In this document: in pieces, positions 24,939 to 33,889 of the stretch | Position numbering within the stretch: position 1 is the first letter of the stretch | Layout of the letters: each line of letters starts with the position of its first letter | From: Candidatus Cloacimonadota bacterium | GTDB lineage: Bacteria > Cloacimonadota > Cloacimonadia > Cloacimonadales > Cloacimonadaceae | NCBI GenBank assembly: GCA_029781115.1 | Contig: JAKOXG010000009.1 | Span: 62,001-126,000 of the forward strand | Direction of reading: 5' to 3' | DNA: 64,000 nucleotides | Translations under genes and position numbers: made by a program | Notes under the pieces: model-generated | The model's database searches: none | Seen by the model: only the letters and a program-made list of their open reading frames with translations | Told to the model about the DNA's origin: nothing

Positions 24939-25023
24939 CTTACTTACCCGCCCGGAGATGCCGTGGAGATACTCGGGTTTTTCCCGGGAGGCTCCGGGTA
25001 ATCTCCGGGAGGCTGAGCAAGGA
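24939..25023. repeat. hairpin repeat core, copy 2
   Basis: A long imperfect hairpin: CCCGGAGAT (24951-24959) pairs with ATCTCCGGG (25001-25009), and CTTACTTA pairs roughly with TGAGCAAG outside it. The loop GCCGTGGAGATACTCGG is the same as in the MITE core at 2573-2653, but the MITE ends are absent. The rest of the gene-free stretch 24740-25208 shows no frame; a TTGACA at 25168-25173 may be the -35 of the tRNA cluster, without a good -10. Confidence 0.6.
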
Positions 25024-25208
25024 AGAACTGAGTAATGCGCTTTTACCAGGTGGGCAATCTTCAGGTATCAGCTGCAACATTGGCATTTTACTCCGGAAGG
25101 ATTAAACTTCGTTTATGCCAAACCATAGGCTGCTTCTGCCTTGCGGAAGGAGCAAAATAAATAGTTCTTGACAAAAAGGGCGGATCCAAAAAAATGGTAG
25201 GACATCAG

Positions 25209-25284
<76 letters not shown>

Positions 25285-25349
25285 TTTTTTGCGTGTGATA
25301 AATCCGGCCCATGTCAGCCGGATTTGTTGTGATACATTTAAAAGCTTGT

Positions 25350-25426
25350 GGCGGTGTAGCTCAGTTGGTTAGAGCGTCGGAATCATAATCCGCAGGTCCG
25401 GGGTTCAAATCCCTGCGCCGCTACCA
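25350..25426 (+). tRNA. tRNA with CAT anticodon (elongator Met, or Ile if lysidinylated)
   Basis: A 77-nt cloverleaf with encoded CCA and anticodon loop ATCATAA. The acceptor stem GGCGGTG pairs with CGCCGCT. It lacks the initiator hallmarks. Sequence alone does not separate elongator Met from tRNA-Ile2, whose CAT is modified by TilS. Confidence 0.88.
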
Positions 25427-25463
25427 GTTTTTTGTAGTTTGGTATAGCCAGAGCTATCCATGC

Positions 25464-25540
25464 GCGCCAGTAGCTCAGTAGGATAGAGCAGCAGCCTTCT
25501 AAGCTGCGGGTCAGGGGTTCGAATCCCTTCTGGCGTGCCA
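25464..25540 (+). tRNA. tRNA-Arg (TCT)
   Basis: A 77-nt cloverleaf with encoded CCA. Anticodon loop CTTCTAA; acceptor GCGCCAG pairs with CTGGCGT. Confidence 0.92.
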
Positions 25541-25565
25541 CTTTTTAAAAAGACACTTTTTACGC

Positions 25566-25641
25566 GGTGGATGTAGTTCAATGGCAGAGCACCGGATTGT
25601 GGTTCCGGCTGTTGGGGGTTCGAGTCCCCTCATCCACCCCA
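25566..25641 (+). tRNA. tRNA-His (GTG)
   Basis: A cloverleaf with anticodon loop TTGTGGT, acceptor GTGGATG/CATCCAC and the extra G at position -1 facing C73, typical for histidine. CCA is encoded. The ROK kinase start codon lies only ten bases downstream. Confidence 0.93.
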
Positions 25642-25651
25642 TTTTTATATC

Positions 25652-26581
25652 ATGAAGCTTATCGACAACAATCTTTACATTGGTTTTGACATTGGCGCAT
25701 CCTCTGTAAAATGGGGCTATGGAAATTGTCAACAGGGTTTACTATGCTTTGAAAGTGTGATTATAAGTGACAAAACCCTGTCTGGGTTCCAAAATCTCTT
25801 TGCAGACATCATCAACAAAGTTGACAGTAAAATCGGTCTAACCGGTATCAAGGGCATAGGAATAGGCACACCGGGGACGATTGAACGGAAAAGTGGAAAA
25901 CTTTTGGGCGTAAACCCCAATTTGCAGTTTTGGACCGAGATCTCCCCCGCCATACTCATCGATGAAAAACTGAACCTTCCTGTGGTCTATGATAACGATG
26001 CAAACCTGATGTGCCTGGGCGAAGCTTCGCTACTGGAGCCAGATTTGGACGTTGTCGGCATCACCATCGGCAGCGGTATCGGCAGCGGCTATGTGAGAGG
26101 GGGCAAGGTCTTTCACGGCAGTCACGGCTTTGGGATGGAGCTGGGGCACATCACTGTGGTAGCCGATGGCGAACCCTGCAACTGCGGCCGCAAGGGCTGT
26201 CTGGAAGCCTATGCATCCATAGAGGGCATCAAATCACGGGCTAAGAGACAGCTAAAATATAGTGATGCTTTGGCTTGGAATTTGCACGACATTTTGCACA
26301 ATGCCAAAGACGATCAGCGTTTGCAAGGTTTTATCCAAGAAGGAGAGCGGCTTTTGGCCAAAAGCTTGGCCAATCTCTGCGTGGTTTTGGATCCCGATGT
26401 CATCCTGCTGGGAGGTGGCGGAACCGAGGGAGGCCTCTACAGCCTCGAGAGGATGGAAAACATTTTCTCTGAGAGCCTGCCGGGCATCAATCGCAGCAAC
26501 ACCTCGATCAGATGCGCATCTTTGGGAAACAAGGCCGGCGTTTTGGGAGCCATCGTCTTAGCAGAGCGTGAAATAGTTTGA
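25652..26581 (+). CDS. ROK family sugar kinase (glucokinase-like)
   Basis: A 309-residue protein. The ATP-binding motif GFDIGASSVKWG is at the N-terminus. The sugar-binding and catalytic region includes the Asp of DNDANLMCLGEA, followed by GSGIGSGYV. HITVVADGEPCNCGRKGCLEAYAS holds the ROK zinc motif. No DNA-binding helix-turn-helix is present, so it is a kinase rather than a ROK repressor. It probably phosphorylates glucose or a related hexose. It starts directly after the tRNA-His gene, with no clear ribosome binding site, and may depend on the tRNA promoter. Confidence 0.9.
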   Translation: MKLIDNNLYIGFDIGASSVKWGYGNCQQGLLCFESVIISDKTLSGFQNLFADIINKVDSKIGLTGIKGIGIGTPGTIERKSGKLLGVNPNLQFWTEISPAILIDEKLNLPVVYDNDANLMCLGEASLLEPDLDVVGITIGSGIGSGYVRGGKVFHGSHGFGMELGHITVVADGEPCNCGRKGCLEAYASIEGIKSRAKRQLKYSDALAWNLHDILHNAKDDQRLQGFIQEGERLLAKSLANLCVVLDPDVILLGGGGTEGGLYSLERMENIFSESLPGINRSNTSIRCASLGNKAGVLGAIVLAEREIV

Positions 26582-26639
26582 GTTTAGGAACACTATGTGC
26601 ATGCAGTATTGAGTATAAACTTTTTTAAAAGGAGTAACC

Positions 26640-26996
26640 ATGAAAAACCTGCGTTTAAAACTCGTCGTGACGGTAGCATTGCTCGTACTCGTTGTGAGCT
26701 TGTCCGGCCTGAAAGTAGCTTTTTTGCGGGCCTTTGATATAGTCCCAAATCCTATGGAGCATTTGTGCCAGATCACCGTCAATGTTGATCGACCGATGAC
26801 ACTCAATATCCGGATTGAGGACACTAAAGGGCAAACAGTCAAAAACCTGCATTATGGTTATGTAATCAGGGGCATCAGTTTGAGCTGGGATCGTTTTGAC
26901 AACAATGGCAACTACACCCCGAAAGGCACCTACAGAGTGGTGGTAAGCACCAACGATCGCTACACATCTACCCTCAAGACCCTGATATTGAAATAA
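26640..26996 (+). CDS. stand-alone FlgD-like Ig domain protein with signal peptide
   Basis: A 118-residue protein. Residues 1-22 form a signal peptide or anchor (MKNLRLKLVVTVALLVLVVS). The rest is one FlgD-like Ig fold: a central MTLNIRIEDTKGQTVKNL strand, then SLSWDRFDNNGNYTPKGTYRVVV and the closing strand TLKTLILK. This is the same fold that ends the large secreted proteins at 17392 and 47481, but here it is a complete small protein. An AAGGAG lies before the start and a strong terminator follows, so it is an independent gene. The role is unknown. Confidence 0.8.
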   Translation: MKNLRLKLVVTVALLVLVVSLSGLKVAFLRAFDIVPNPMEHLCQITVNVDRPMTLNIRIEDTKGQTVKNLHYGYVIRGISLSWDRFDNNGNYTPKGTYRVVVSTNDRYTSTLKTLILK

Positions 26997-27033
26997 GACA
27001 TCAAAAGCCTTTTTAAAAGTTTTGGAGAACGAA

Positions 27034-27063
27034 GGAGTCCCCGTGGAGGGACTCCATTTTTTT
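27034..27063 (+). terminator. Rho-independent terminator
   Basis: Stem GGAGTCCC/GGGACTCC with a six-base loop, followed by a run of seven T. Confidence 0.9.
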
Positions 27064-27238
27064 GTCTTGAGTGAGATAGGTTCCTCTGTTTATGCCTGTT
27101 CTGGGTATTGCAGGCTTGGGGATAGACAATTTTGCTTCATAAAAGATACGCTCTTTGGCATTTAAAGCTTGACAAAATTCCCCAGATAGAAAAACATACC
27201 TTGAGTTTGGAGAAAACTGCTTAAAGAGATATAAGTTA

Positions 27239-27385
27239 ATGAGAACCAAAGAGATGGCATTGCCCCTCAAGGCCTTTTACAGGGCGGTGTTTGGCAACAA
27301 GACCGCCCGGGTGAATATCGTTCATAAACTTTACATCCCAAAGCTTAAGGCACCTCTTTTGTCTCACTTTACGCCCTATCTCTGA
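27239..27385 (+). CDS. 48-aa ORF upstream of fabI
   Basis: A 48-residue basic frame (MRTKEMALPLKAFYRAVFGN at its start) ends 17 bases before the fabI start codon. It has no strong ribosome binding site and no recognised family. It could be a small protein or leader peptide, or chance. The remainder of 27064-27238 shows nothing identifiable. Confidence 0.3.
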   Translation: MRTKEMALPLKAFYRAVFGNKTARVNIVHKLYIPKLKAPLLSHFTPYL

Positions 27386-27402
27386 ACAATTAGGAGTAAA
27401 CG

Positions 27403-28170
27403 ATGATAAATATGAAAGGAAAGACGGCACTTGTTTTGGGCGTAGCCAACCAGCGCTCAATTGCCTACTCTATTGCCAAAGCCCTCAGCTCGGCAGGTGC
27501 AGAGCTGATCCTGAGCTATGCAAACGCCACATTGGCCAAAAGAGTGGAGCCAATTGCAGCGGAGCTGGGTGCCAAGCTCATCATCGAATGCGATCTCACC
27601 AGCGATGCAGCCATCCAGAACATGGGCAACAAGATCAGAGAACGCTATGATAGCTTGGACTGCCTCGTCCACAGCGTCGCCGCTGCGCAGGCTGATGAGC
27701 TCAACAAACCTTTCCATCACACCAGCCGCCAAGGCTTTGGCTTGGCTCTGGATATCAGCGTTTATACCTTGATCGCAGCTGTTAAAGAACTGGAAAGCCT
27801 GCTGAAGCCAGGCAGCAGCGTGCTGACCCTCACCTATTTTGGAGCGCAAAAGGTGGTGCCAAATTATGGCATGATGGGAGTGGCAAAAGCGGCTTTGGAA
27901 GCATGTGTGCGCTATCTTGCCTACAGCATGGGTGAGCATGGCGTGCGCGTGAATGCCATCTCCGCCGGGCCCTTGAGAACGCTCTCCACCGCCGCTATTT
28001 CCGGCATCAGCGAGCTGCAAAAACGAATCGAAAAGACCTCCCCCTTACAACGTAACATTATCCACGAAGAAGTAGCCAAATCTGCTCTCTACCTGCTTTC
28101 GGACCTTTCCAGCGGCGTGAGCGGTGAAGTGCATTTCGTGGATGCAGGCATGAATATAATGGCCTATTAG
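27403..28170 (+). CDS. fabI: enoyl-[acyl-carrier-protein] reductase (NADH)
   Basis: A 255-residue short-chain dehydrogenase of the FabI type, which reduces the enoyl-ACP double bond in the last step of the fatty-acid elongation cycle. The N-terminal cofactor motif is LGVANQRSIAYSIA. The catalytic residues Y145, Y155 and K162 lie in TYFGAQKVVPNYGMMGVAKAA, with spacing identical to E. coli FabI. The start is placed at MINMKG because AGGAG lies seven bases upstream. The amidohydrolase gene follows after 21 bases. Confidence 0.93.
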   Translation: MINMKGKTALVLGVANQRSIAYSIAKALSSAGAELILSYANATLAKRVEPIAAELGAKLIIECDLTSDAAIQNMGNKIRERYDSLDCLVHSVAAAQADELNKPFHHTSRQGFGLALDISVYTLIAAVKELESLLKPGSSVLTLTYFGAQKVVPNYGMMGVAKAALEACVRYLAYSMGEHGVRVNAISAGPLRTLSTAAISGISELQKRIEKTSPLQRNIIHEEVAKSALYLLSDLSSGVSGEVHFVDAGMNIMAY

Positions 28171-28191
28171 CTTAGGCAAAGAGATAAATGA

Positions 28192-29466
28192 ATGAAACTA
28201 TTTAAACACGTCCTATTACCCACCTCTTCCAAGGCTCTGAAAAAAGTCAATGTGCTATTTGACGAACAGATCATCAAGATCTCAAATGCAGAGATCGAGA
28301 TCGAGGAGCCTTATGACGAAATTGACCTTTCGGGACGCATCCTGCTTCCCGGAGCTGTAGACCCTCATTGTCACATCGTGAGTGACGTTGACCCTCAAGC
28401 CCAGATTACGCACATCAGCCGTTTGGCTCTTTTGGGCGGTTGGACTTGCATGGCCGAGCTGAGTTATCACAACCCGCAGCCCATCTTTGACATGCGCAAT
28501 ATGAACCACCTGAAGAGTCAGATCGACTCCTCGTCTTTTGTGGCTATGCCTTTTTGGGGCAATGTGGAGATAGAAAACTATCCCTATCACGCAGAAAGCG
28601 CCCTGGAGCTTTGGACGCGTGGCGCCTTGGGATTGGCCATCTTTTCGCCTTCGCCAAACGATGCAATCACCGAGCTGAGCTTTGACGAAATCATGGACCT
28701 CTTTATGGATATCTATGAGAGCGATACCGCTTTCACCTTCCAAGGCTGGGATCAAGAAAATCACTCCAAAGCGTCTGATGCTGCGCAAAGAGATGCCATC
28801 CGCAAAGTGCTGCGCCGCATGCAGGAAAATCCCATCCATATTCCAAGGGTCAATGCCTGGGAGACAATTGAGTTTGTAAACACCATCTCCAAAAGGTCAG
28901 ATATCTCCTTCTCCATGAACATGTTGAACCTGATGCAACTCTTTGAAACCGGTGTGCAAAGCAAGGTCAATTTCGACTTTGGCACAGAAGAAGAAAGACT
29001 GGAACTGATGCGCCTGGTACACACCAATAAACTTTATACCGTCTCGCACAATGCCGGTATCTGCGATGAAGAACAAGAGCCACTCTTTGCCTGTGAGGCA
29101 CCAGACCTGATGCCCTACAGCTACCTTTGGATGCTGAGCGAGCTGTGGAAAAAGCGCAGAATCCCCCTGGCAACCGTGATCAAGATGATCAGTGAAAACC
29201 CCGCCAAACGCTTGGGCATCTATCCCGAAAAAGGCTGCCTTGCCGTCGGTTCGGATGCCGACTTTGTGATCCTGGACCCCACCGTCAATACCATGATGCC
29301 ACTGAATGACAATCAGGAGATTGAGCTGGAAGGGCACATAGATTCGGTGTGGATCAAGGGCGAAATGGCGGTGGAAAAAGGCGAAATCTTGGAGCGTCGC
29401 GGTGGTTACCTGCCACGTATGCACACGCCCAGACGCCGCCACAACAAACGCTCTTGGATCTCATAA
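28192..29466 (+). CDS. dihydroorotase-like amidohydrolase, probably with altered metal site
   Basis: A 424-residue protein of the dihydroorotase/allantoinase/dihydropyrimidinase superfamily. The first metal motif H-x-H is present (LLPGAVDPHCHI), as are the late motif VSHNAG and the closing KGCLAVGSDADFVILD and GHIDSVWIKGE segments typical of the family. The position of the carboxylated Lys that bridges the two metals in many members reads GALGLAIFSPSPND, with no Lys. It could thus be a one-metal enzyme or a non-catalytic homologue. It sits between fabI and tldE; no pyrimidine gene is adjacent. Confidence 0.75.
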   Translation: MKLFKHVLLPTSSKALKKVNVLFDEQIIKISNAEIEIEEPYDEIDLSGRILLPGAVDPHCHIVSDVDPQAQITHISRLALLGGWTCMAELSYHNPQPIFDMRNMNHLKSQIDSSSFVAMPFWGNVEIENYPYHAESALELWTRGALGLAIFSPSPNDAITELSFDEIMDLFMDIYESDTAFTFQGWDQENHSKASDAAQRDAIRKVLRRMQENPIHIPRVNAWETIEFVNTISKRSDISFSMNMLNLMQLFETGVQSKVNFDFGTEEERLELMRLVHTNKLYTVSHNAGICDEEQEPLFACEAPDLMPYSYLWMLSELWKKRRIPLATVIKMISENPAKRLGIYPEKGCLAVGSDADFVILDPTVNTMMPLNDNQEIELEGHIDSVWIKGEMAVEKGEILERRGGYLPRMHTPRRRHNKRSWIS

Positions 29467-29487
29467 GTATAGACAGGAAAACAAAGC

Positions 29488-30813
29488 ATGGACTTGATAA
29501 CATATCTCAAAGACCAATTGACGCTGCAACCACAACTGCTCTGGGTGCTCTACGATCAAAGCTGGAGCACAGACTTCCTGCGCTTTTACCGGAGCCAGAC
29601 AAACTACAACATCAGCAAAGACAACCAGACCCTTTCTATTTCCCTCTATAAAGATAAGAGGAGCTATTACTTCACCATCTATGAGCCCACCAGGGATAAG
29701 ATAGATGCAGCACTGAAAGAAGCTCTGGAAATCTTGGATAAACTGCCACCTGACCCGGATTTTGTGGATTTGGAAGATGACCTCACTCTGGCAGAACCCA
29801 GGGAAGTGGTAAACAATATCGAGCAAGTTCCACTGGAGCTCAAGACCGCTATCCTCAACCGCATTGCGTCAGCCGTAAAGCCACATGGATTCGAGATCTA
29901 TGGCACTTTTATCTGCAACTTCAGTCACTACAGGATGATCAGCAGCAACAAACTGGATAAAAGCAGCAGTAGCTCGCCTATCTACCTGGAAGTGAAGGCG
30001 GTGCACAAAGATAGTGAGATTACAGTGTTGCAGAGCTTTGGCGGCGAGGATTTTGCCAAGTTTGATGAAGCGGAATTCATTTACGGGCTCCTGAACAAGA
30101 TAGAGCACTGTAAAAACCCGGTGGTTGACGTGGAAGCGGGAGAATATGACGTGATCCTGGCGCCCAGATGCGTGGCGGAATTTATGCAGTATCTCAGCTG
30201 GTGCATGGATGCCAGAAGCTACGATGAGCGCGACAGCTATTTTGAGGACAAGCTCAACGTCCAGGTATTTCCGCCTCATATCTCCATCACGGATGATCCC
30301 ACCGATCCGGATCTGATTCGCCAGGATTATGGCTCGGGTGGCCACATCTACAGACCTCTGAAGCTGATAGAAAACGGTGTATTTAAAGCCTTTATGTGTG
30401 ACAACTACTATCATCATAAGACGGGTCTGCCCAAAAACGGTAATCAGGGAAGCTGCCTCAGCATTGCGCCCGGCGAAAGCAGCCTCGAAGAGATGATCAA
30501 GAGCGTCAAAAACGGGCTCTACATCTCCAGTCTGCACTATATGAACTTTATCAATATGAAAGAGACGTCCATCACCGGGCTCACCCGGGACGGCACCTTC
30601 CTGATCAAAGATGGCAAGATCGTGAACGTGGTAAATTCCCTGCGCTTTACCGAGCGCATTGATCGCATCCTAAATAACGTGATCGCTCTGGAAAACAGGG
30701 CGCATACCACCGCTTTTTCGGACAACTACAGTTACTTTGATATCAGTAGCACCAAAGCGCCGCATGCCCTCATCAAAGACTTTCAGATAAGCTCGTCCAC
30801 TCACACCATTTAG
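29488..30813 (+). CDS. tldE: TldE/PmbA-family protein (metalloprotease partner)
   Basis: A 441-residue protein directly upstream of tldD. It has the TldE fold signature (YDVILAPRCVAEFMQYLSW; DDPTDPDLIRQDYGSGG; ISSLHYMNFINMKETSITGLTRDGTFLIKDGKIV) and lacks a HExxxH motif, as expected for the non-catalytic subunit. TldD and TldE form a heterodimeric peptidase that degrades unfolded peptides and trims ribosomal or modified peptides in known systems. The gap to tldD is ten bases. No modified-peptide precursor was recognised nearby. Confidence 0.85.
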   Translation: MDLITYLKDQLTLQPQLLWVLYDQSWSTDFLRFYRSQTNYNISKDNQTLSISLYKDKRSYYFTIYEPTRDKIDAALKEALEILDKLPPDPDFVDLEDDLTLAEPREVVNNIEQVPLELKTAILNRIASAVKPHGFEIYGTFICNFSHYRMISSNKLDKSSSSSPIYLEVKAVHKDSEITVLQSFGGEDFAKFDEAEFIYGLLNKIEHCKNPVVDVEAGEYDVILAPRCVAEFMQYLSWCMDARSYDERDSYFEDKLNVQVFPPHISITDDPTDPDLIRQDYGSGGHIYRPLKLIENGVFKAFMCDNYYHHKTGLPKNGNQGSCLSIAPGESSLEEMIKSVKNGLYISSLHYMNFINMKETSITGLTRDGTFLIKDGKIVNVVNSLRFTERIDRILNNVIALENRAHTTAFSDNYSYFDISSTKAPHALIKDFQISSSTHTI

Positions 30814-30823
30814 GAGCCAGATC

Positions 30824-32263
30824 ATGGAACATAAAATCAAAAGCATCATCCAAAAACTCAACCTCGATAGGATCCAATTTGCCGATGCACGCATCACCAT
30901 CACCGACAACGAGAGCATCTACTTTTCCAATGGCTTTCTAAGAGACTTTTCTTCCAACAAGGAATCCATCAACGTGGGCGTCCGCGTGTTGATCCGAGGC
31001 TGTTGGGGCTTTGCCGGGAGCAATGACCTTTCGGAAGCATCCATTGAGCGCATGATCAAGACAGCCATCACCAACGCAGAAAGCGGCAGCAATTTCAAGA
31101 CAGAGCCGGAGAACTTTCCCGCACTGCCAGCTACGAAGGCTGAATATATCTTCACACCGGAGATCAACCCCTTCCAGATGGACAAAGAGGAAAAGCTCGA
31201 CTATCTGGGCAAGCTTGCCACCGCCATCAAGCCGCAAGGGAAGATCGTCTATTCCATGTTGGTGGCTGTGTTTGAACGCCAGGAAAAGTATTATGCCAAC
31301 AGCGAAGGAAGCTATAGCCACACCGTGTATTACAACACCATGCCCATGATGCTCGTTTCAGCTTCCGATGGACAGCAAAACCAGAGCCGCACCTGGCCTG
31401 GCGATATGAGCGGCGGCAGAGCTGGCTTTGAGCAGTTTTATCACTACGATTTTGAAAACAATACCGAGAGGATCATCAAAGAAGCTACAGACCTGCTCAA
31501 GGCACCTACGGTGAGCGAGAAGCAGGCAGATATCATCATAGGCGGCAGCCACTTGGCTTTGCAGCTCCACGAATCCGTGGGACACGCAACCGAGGCAGAC
31601 CGCATCTTCGGCATGGAGATATCGTATGCCGGTAAAACCTTTGTAAAACCCGAGATGCTGGGCAAATTCCGCTATGGCTCGCCTGTGGTTAATATCTATT
31701 CGGATAGCACAGACCCGCGTGGTATGGGTTTCCATCCCATGGACGATGAAGGCGTGCCCGGCAAGAAAGTGGACATCATCAGCCAAGGTATACTCAAAGA
31801 CCTGCAAAGCTCACGCTATATAGCTCACAAACTGGGCTTGGAACCCTCTTCAAATATGAAAGCCAGCTTTGCGGACGACTTCCCGCTGGTGCGCATGACA
31901 AACTGCTGCCTTGCACCGGGAAAGGGAAGCCTCGATGAGCTTATCGCCTCCACCGAAAGAGGCTACCTGGTAGATTTTACCAAAACTTGGAGCATTGATG
32001 ACAACCGTAACAACTTCCAATTTACCACCGAGATCGGCTACCGGATCGAGGACGGCAGGATAGTGGGAATCGTGAAGGAACCCACCTACTATGGCATCAC
32101 ACAGCCATTTTGGAACGCCTGTGACGCCGTCTGTGGTGAAGAAGAATGGCAGTATTATGGCACCTTCAGTTGTGGAAAGGGCGAGCCTGGACAATCCATG
32201 CTGCTCTCACACGGAGTTGCGCCAGCAAGATTTAGAAATGTGGATATGATAGTGAAGATTTAG
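30824..32263 (+). CDS. tldD: TldD-family metalloprotease subunit
   Basis: A 479-residue protein with the TldD zinc motif HESVGH (H249-H253), giving two His ligands and the catalytic Glu. The segments ADARITITDNESIYFSNG, MGFHPMDDEGVPGKKV and VDFTKTWSIDDNRNNFQF are family features. It forms the catalytic half of the TldD/TldE peptidase with the product of the preceding gene. It is probably the last gene of the fabI-amidohydrolase-tldE-tldD operon; 120 bases separate it from the next gene. Confidence 0.88.
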   Translation: MEHKIKSIIQKLNLDRIQFADARITITDNESIYFSNGFLRDFSSNKESINVGVRVLIRGCWGFAGSNDLSEASIERMIKTAITNAESGSNFKTEPENFPALPATKAEYIFTPEINPFQMDKEEKLDYLGKLATAIKPQGKIVYSMLVAVFERQEKYYANSEGSYSHTVYYNTMPMMLVSASDGQQNQSRTWPGDMSGGRAGFEQFYHYDFENNTERIIKEATDLLKAPTVSEKQADIIIGGSHLALQLHESVGHATEADRIFGMEISYAGKTFVKPEMLGKFRYGSPVVNIYSDSTDPRGMGFHPMDDEGVPGKKVDIISQGILKDLQSSRYIAHKLGLEPSSNMKASFADDFPLVRMTNCCLAPGKGSLDELIASTERGYLVDFTKTWSIDDNRNNFQFTTEIGYRIEDGRIVGIVKEPTYYGITQPFWNACDAVCGEEEWQYYGTFSCGKGEPGQSMLLSHGVAPARFRNVDMIVKI

Positions 32264-32384
32264 CGCTTTTGCTGCCCCATCAATGCGTTTGGCAGCTTTA
32301 GCTATACGCAGGGTATGGGTCTACAGCAAGTCCTCAACCTTCCTACTATAATCATGGAAATATCTTTTCAAGAGGAAAACTAAT

Positions 32385-33491
32385 ATGACACCTGACGAAG
32401 ATTTTGGAATCTTTCACGGCTTAACGCCTGAGAACGTTGAAAACATTACCAAAAACCTAACCCGCATCAGCTTTAGTAAAGGTGAAGCCATCATCAGCGA
32501 ACATGCGGAAGGCGACAACCTGTTCTATATCAACAGTGGCAAGGTGGAAATCAGCAAAGACATTGAGAACGACGACAATCTCTTTGCCCGGCTTTCTGTC
32601 CTGGGACCCGGGGATTTCTTTGGTGAGATGAGCCTGATCAACGATGCACCCAGGAGCGCATCGGCTGTTGCTCTGGAAGATGTGGAGCTGATGGTGATGC
32701 CCAAGGAAGCCTTTATGGATATCACCTTCAGCCACCCGATAGTGATGTTTAACCTGATCCGCACCCTGTCCGGTCGACTCAGGGATACCAACGATAAGTT
32801 TATCGAGCTGATGAATCAGATGATCAGCAAAAACCGCCTGATGGCCATCGGCATGGCTGCCAGCAAGATCATCCACGATATCAAATCTCCCTTCACGGTG
32901 ATCGTGCTCACAGCACAGCTGATCGAAAACCTGTTCCCGGATGCGGCAGAACACACCCAAAACATTATCTCGCAGACCAAGCTGGTGGATCAGATGGTGC
33001 GCGAGACCTTGGATTTTGCCAAGGGTACCGAGGTGCAACCCTTGATCCAGCAGATAGATCTGCAAGCTTACTTGCTGGGAATCAAGAACACCTACGGAAC
33101 TTCCCTGAAGGGACGGGATGTGGAGCTCATCATCGAAAACAATGTGAGTGAGCCGGTCTACTTTGATGGCAACAAAATGCGCAGAGTGTTGATCAATCTG
33201 CTCAAAAACTCATCGGAAGCCCTCCAAGATCAGGGCACCATCACCATCAAAACCAGTCTCTCCGCCGGATGGCTGCAGATCAGCATGATCGATGATGGCC
33301 CCGGCATTCCTGAAGAGATACGCTCCGAGCTGTTTCAACCCTTTATCACACACAACAAAGCCTATGGAACCGGCCTCGGTTTGGCTATCTGCAAAAAGAT
33401 AGTTTTAGAACATCGCGGCCGCTTGGAATACATGCCAGTTCAGCCTCATGGCAGTCGTTTCGACATCCGCATTCCCCAGAATCTAAAATAA
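32385..33491 (+). CDS. soluble histidine kinase with N-terminal cNMP-binding domain
   Basis: A 368-residue protein. Residues about 15-135 form a cyclic-nucleotide-binding fold (LFYINSGKVEIS; GPGDFFGEMSLINDAPRSASAVA, the phosphate-binding cassette with its conserved Arg). A short linker leads to a HisKA region with the phospho-acceptor in SKIIHDIKSPF (about 164-170). The HATPase_c domain has N-box RRVLINLLKNSSEAL, DDGPGIPEE and YGTGLGLAICKK. There are no membrane helices, so it should sense a nucleotide or an internal signal in the cytoplasm. No response regulator is adjacent, so its partner is unknown. Confidence 0.9.
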   Translation: MTPDEDFGIFHGLTPENVENITKNLTRISFSKGEAIISEHAEGDNLFYINSGKVEISKDIENDDNLFARLSVLGPGDFFGEMSLINDAPRSASAVALEDVELMVMPKEAFMDITFSHPIVMFNLIRTLSGRLRDTNDKFIELMNQMISKNRLMAIGMAASKIIHDIKSPFTVIVLTAQLIENLFPDAAEHTQNIISQTKLVDQMVRETLDFAKGTEVQPLIQQIDLQAYLLGIKNTYGTSLKGRDVELIIENNVSEPVYFDGNKMRRVLINLLKNSSEALQDQGTITIKTSLSAGWLQISMIDDGPGIPEEIRSELFQPFITHNKAYGTGLGLAICKKIVLEHRGRLEYMPVQPHGSRFDIRIPQNLK

Positions 33492-33511
33492 AGACTTGTC
33501 AAAAAAGGGGC

Positions 33512-33540
33512 TTACAATTTCATGGCACTACAAATAGAAT
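33512..33540 (+). promoter_or_regulatory. candidate sigma-70 promoter of rpmB
   Basis: TTACAA, 17 bases, TAGAAT, ending 15 bases before the rpmB start codon. The leader would be very short. Confidence 0.4.
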
Positions 33541-33555
33541 TATGGACGGTGAAAA

Positions 33556-33753
33556 ATGTCAAGAATATGTAATATCTGTGGAAAAGGGGCTCAGGTTGGC
33601 AACTATCGCTCCCACGCACTGAACGCCACCAAGCGCCGCTTTTTCCCCAACTTACACGAAGTAAGAGTCAGCATTGACGGTGGCTCTAAAAGGATAAAAG
33701 TCTGCAGTTCTTGCCTCAAGGCAAATAAAGTCCGCAAGGTCGTCAGAGGCTAA
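33556..33753 (+). CDS. rpmB: 50S ribosomal protein L28
   Basis: A 65-residue protein with the L28 pattern [20 protein letters not shown] and [12 protein letters not shown]. Two CxxC pairs (C5/C8 and C50/C53) make it the zinc-binding form. The gene stands alone with a strong terminator 57 bases downstream. Confidence 0.95.
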   Translation: MSRICNICGKGAQVGNYRSHALNATKRRFFPNLHEVRVSIDGGSKRIKVCSSCLKANKVRKVVRG

Positions 33754-33809
33754 ATCTCCACTGATCGGCATGCGATGAAGCATGACTATTTAGGGCACCT
33801 TTGCATTTG

Positions 33810-33852
33810 GTATTGGGAATAGCCTATTGAAGCCTATTCCCAATACTTTTTA
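33810..33852 (+). terminator. Rho-independent terminator of rpmB
   Basis: A perfect 13-bp stem GTATTGGGAATAG/CTATTCCCAATAC followed by five T. Confidence 0.9.
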
Positions 33853-33889
33853 TGGCTGATAAAACAACAACATGAAAAAGGAGTAAGCG

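Noticed and set aside
25350-25426. Calling this CAT tRNA definitively as elongator Met
   Set aside because: tRNA-Ile2 also has a CAT-encoded anticodon; sequence inspection alone cannot separate them, so both options are kept.
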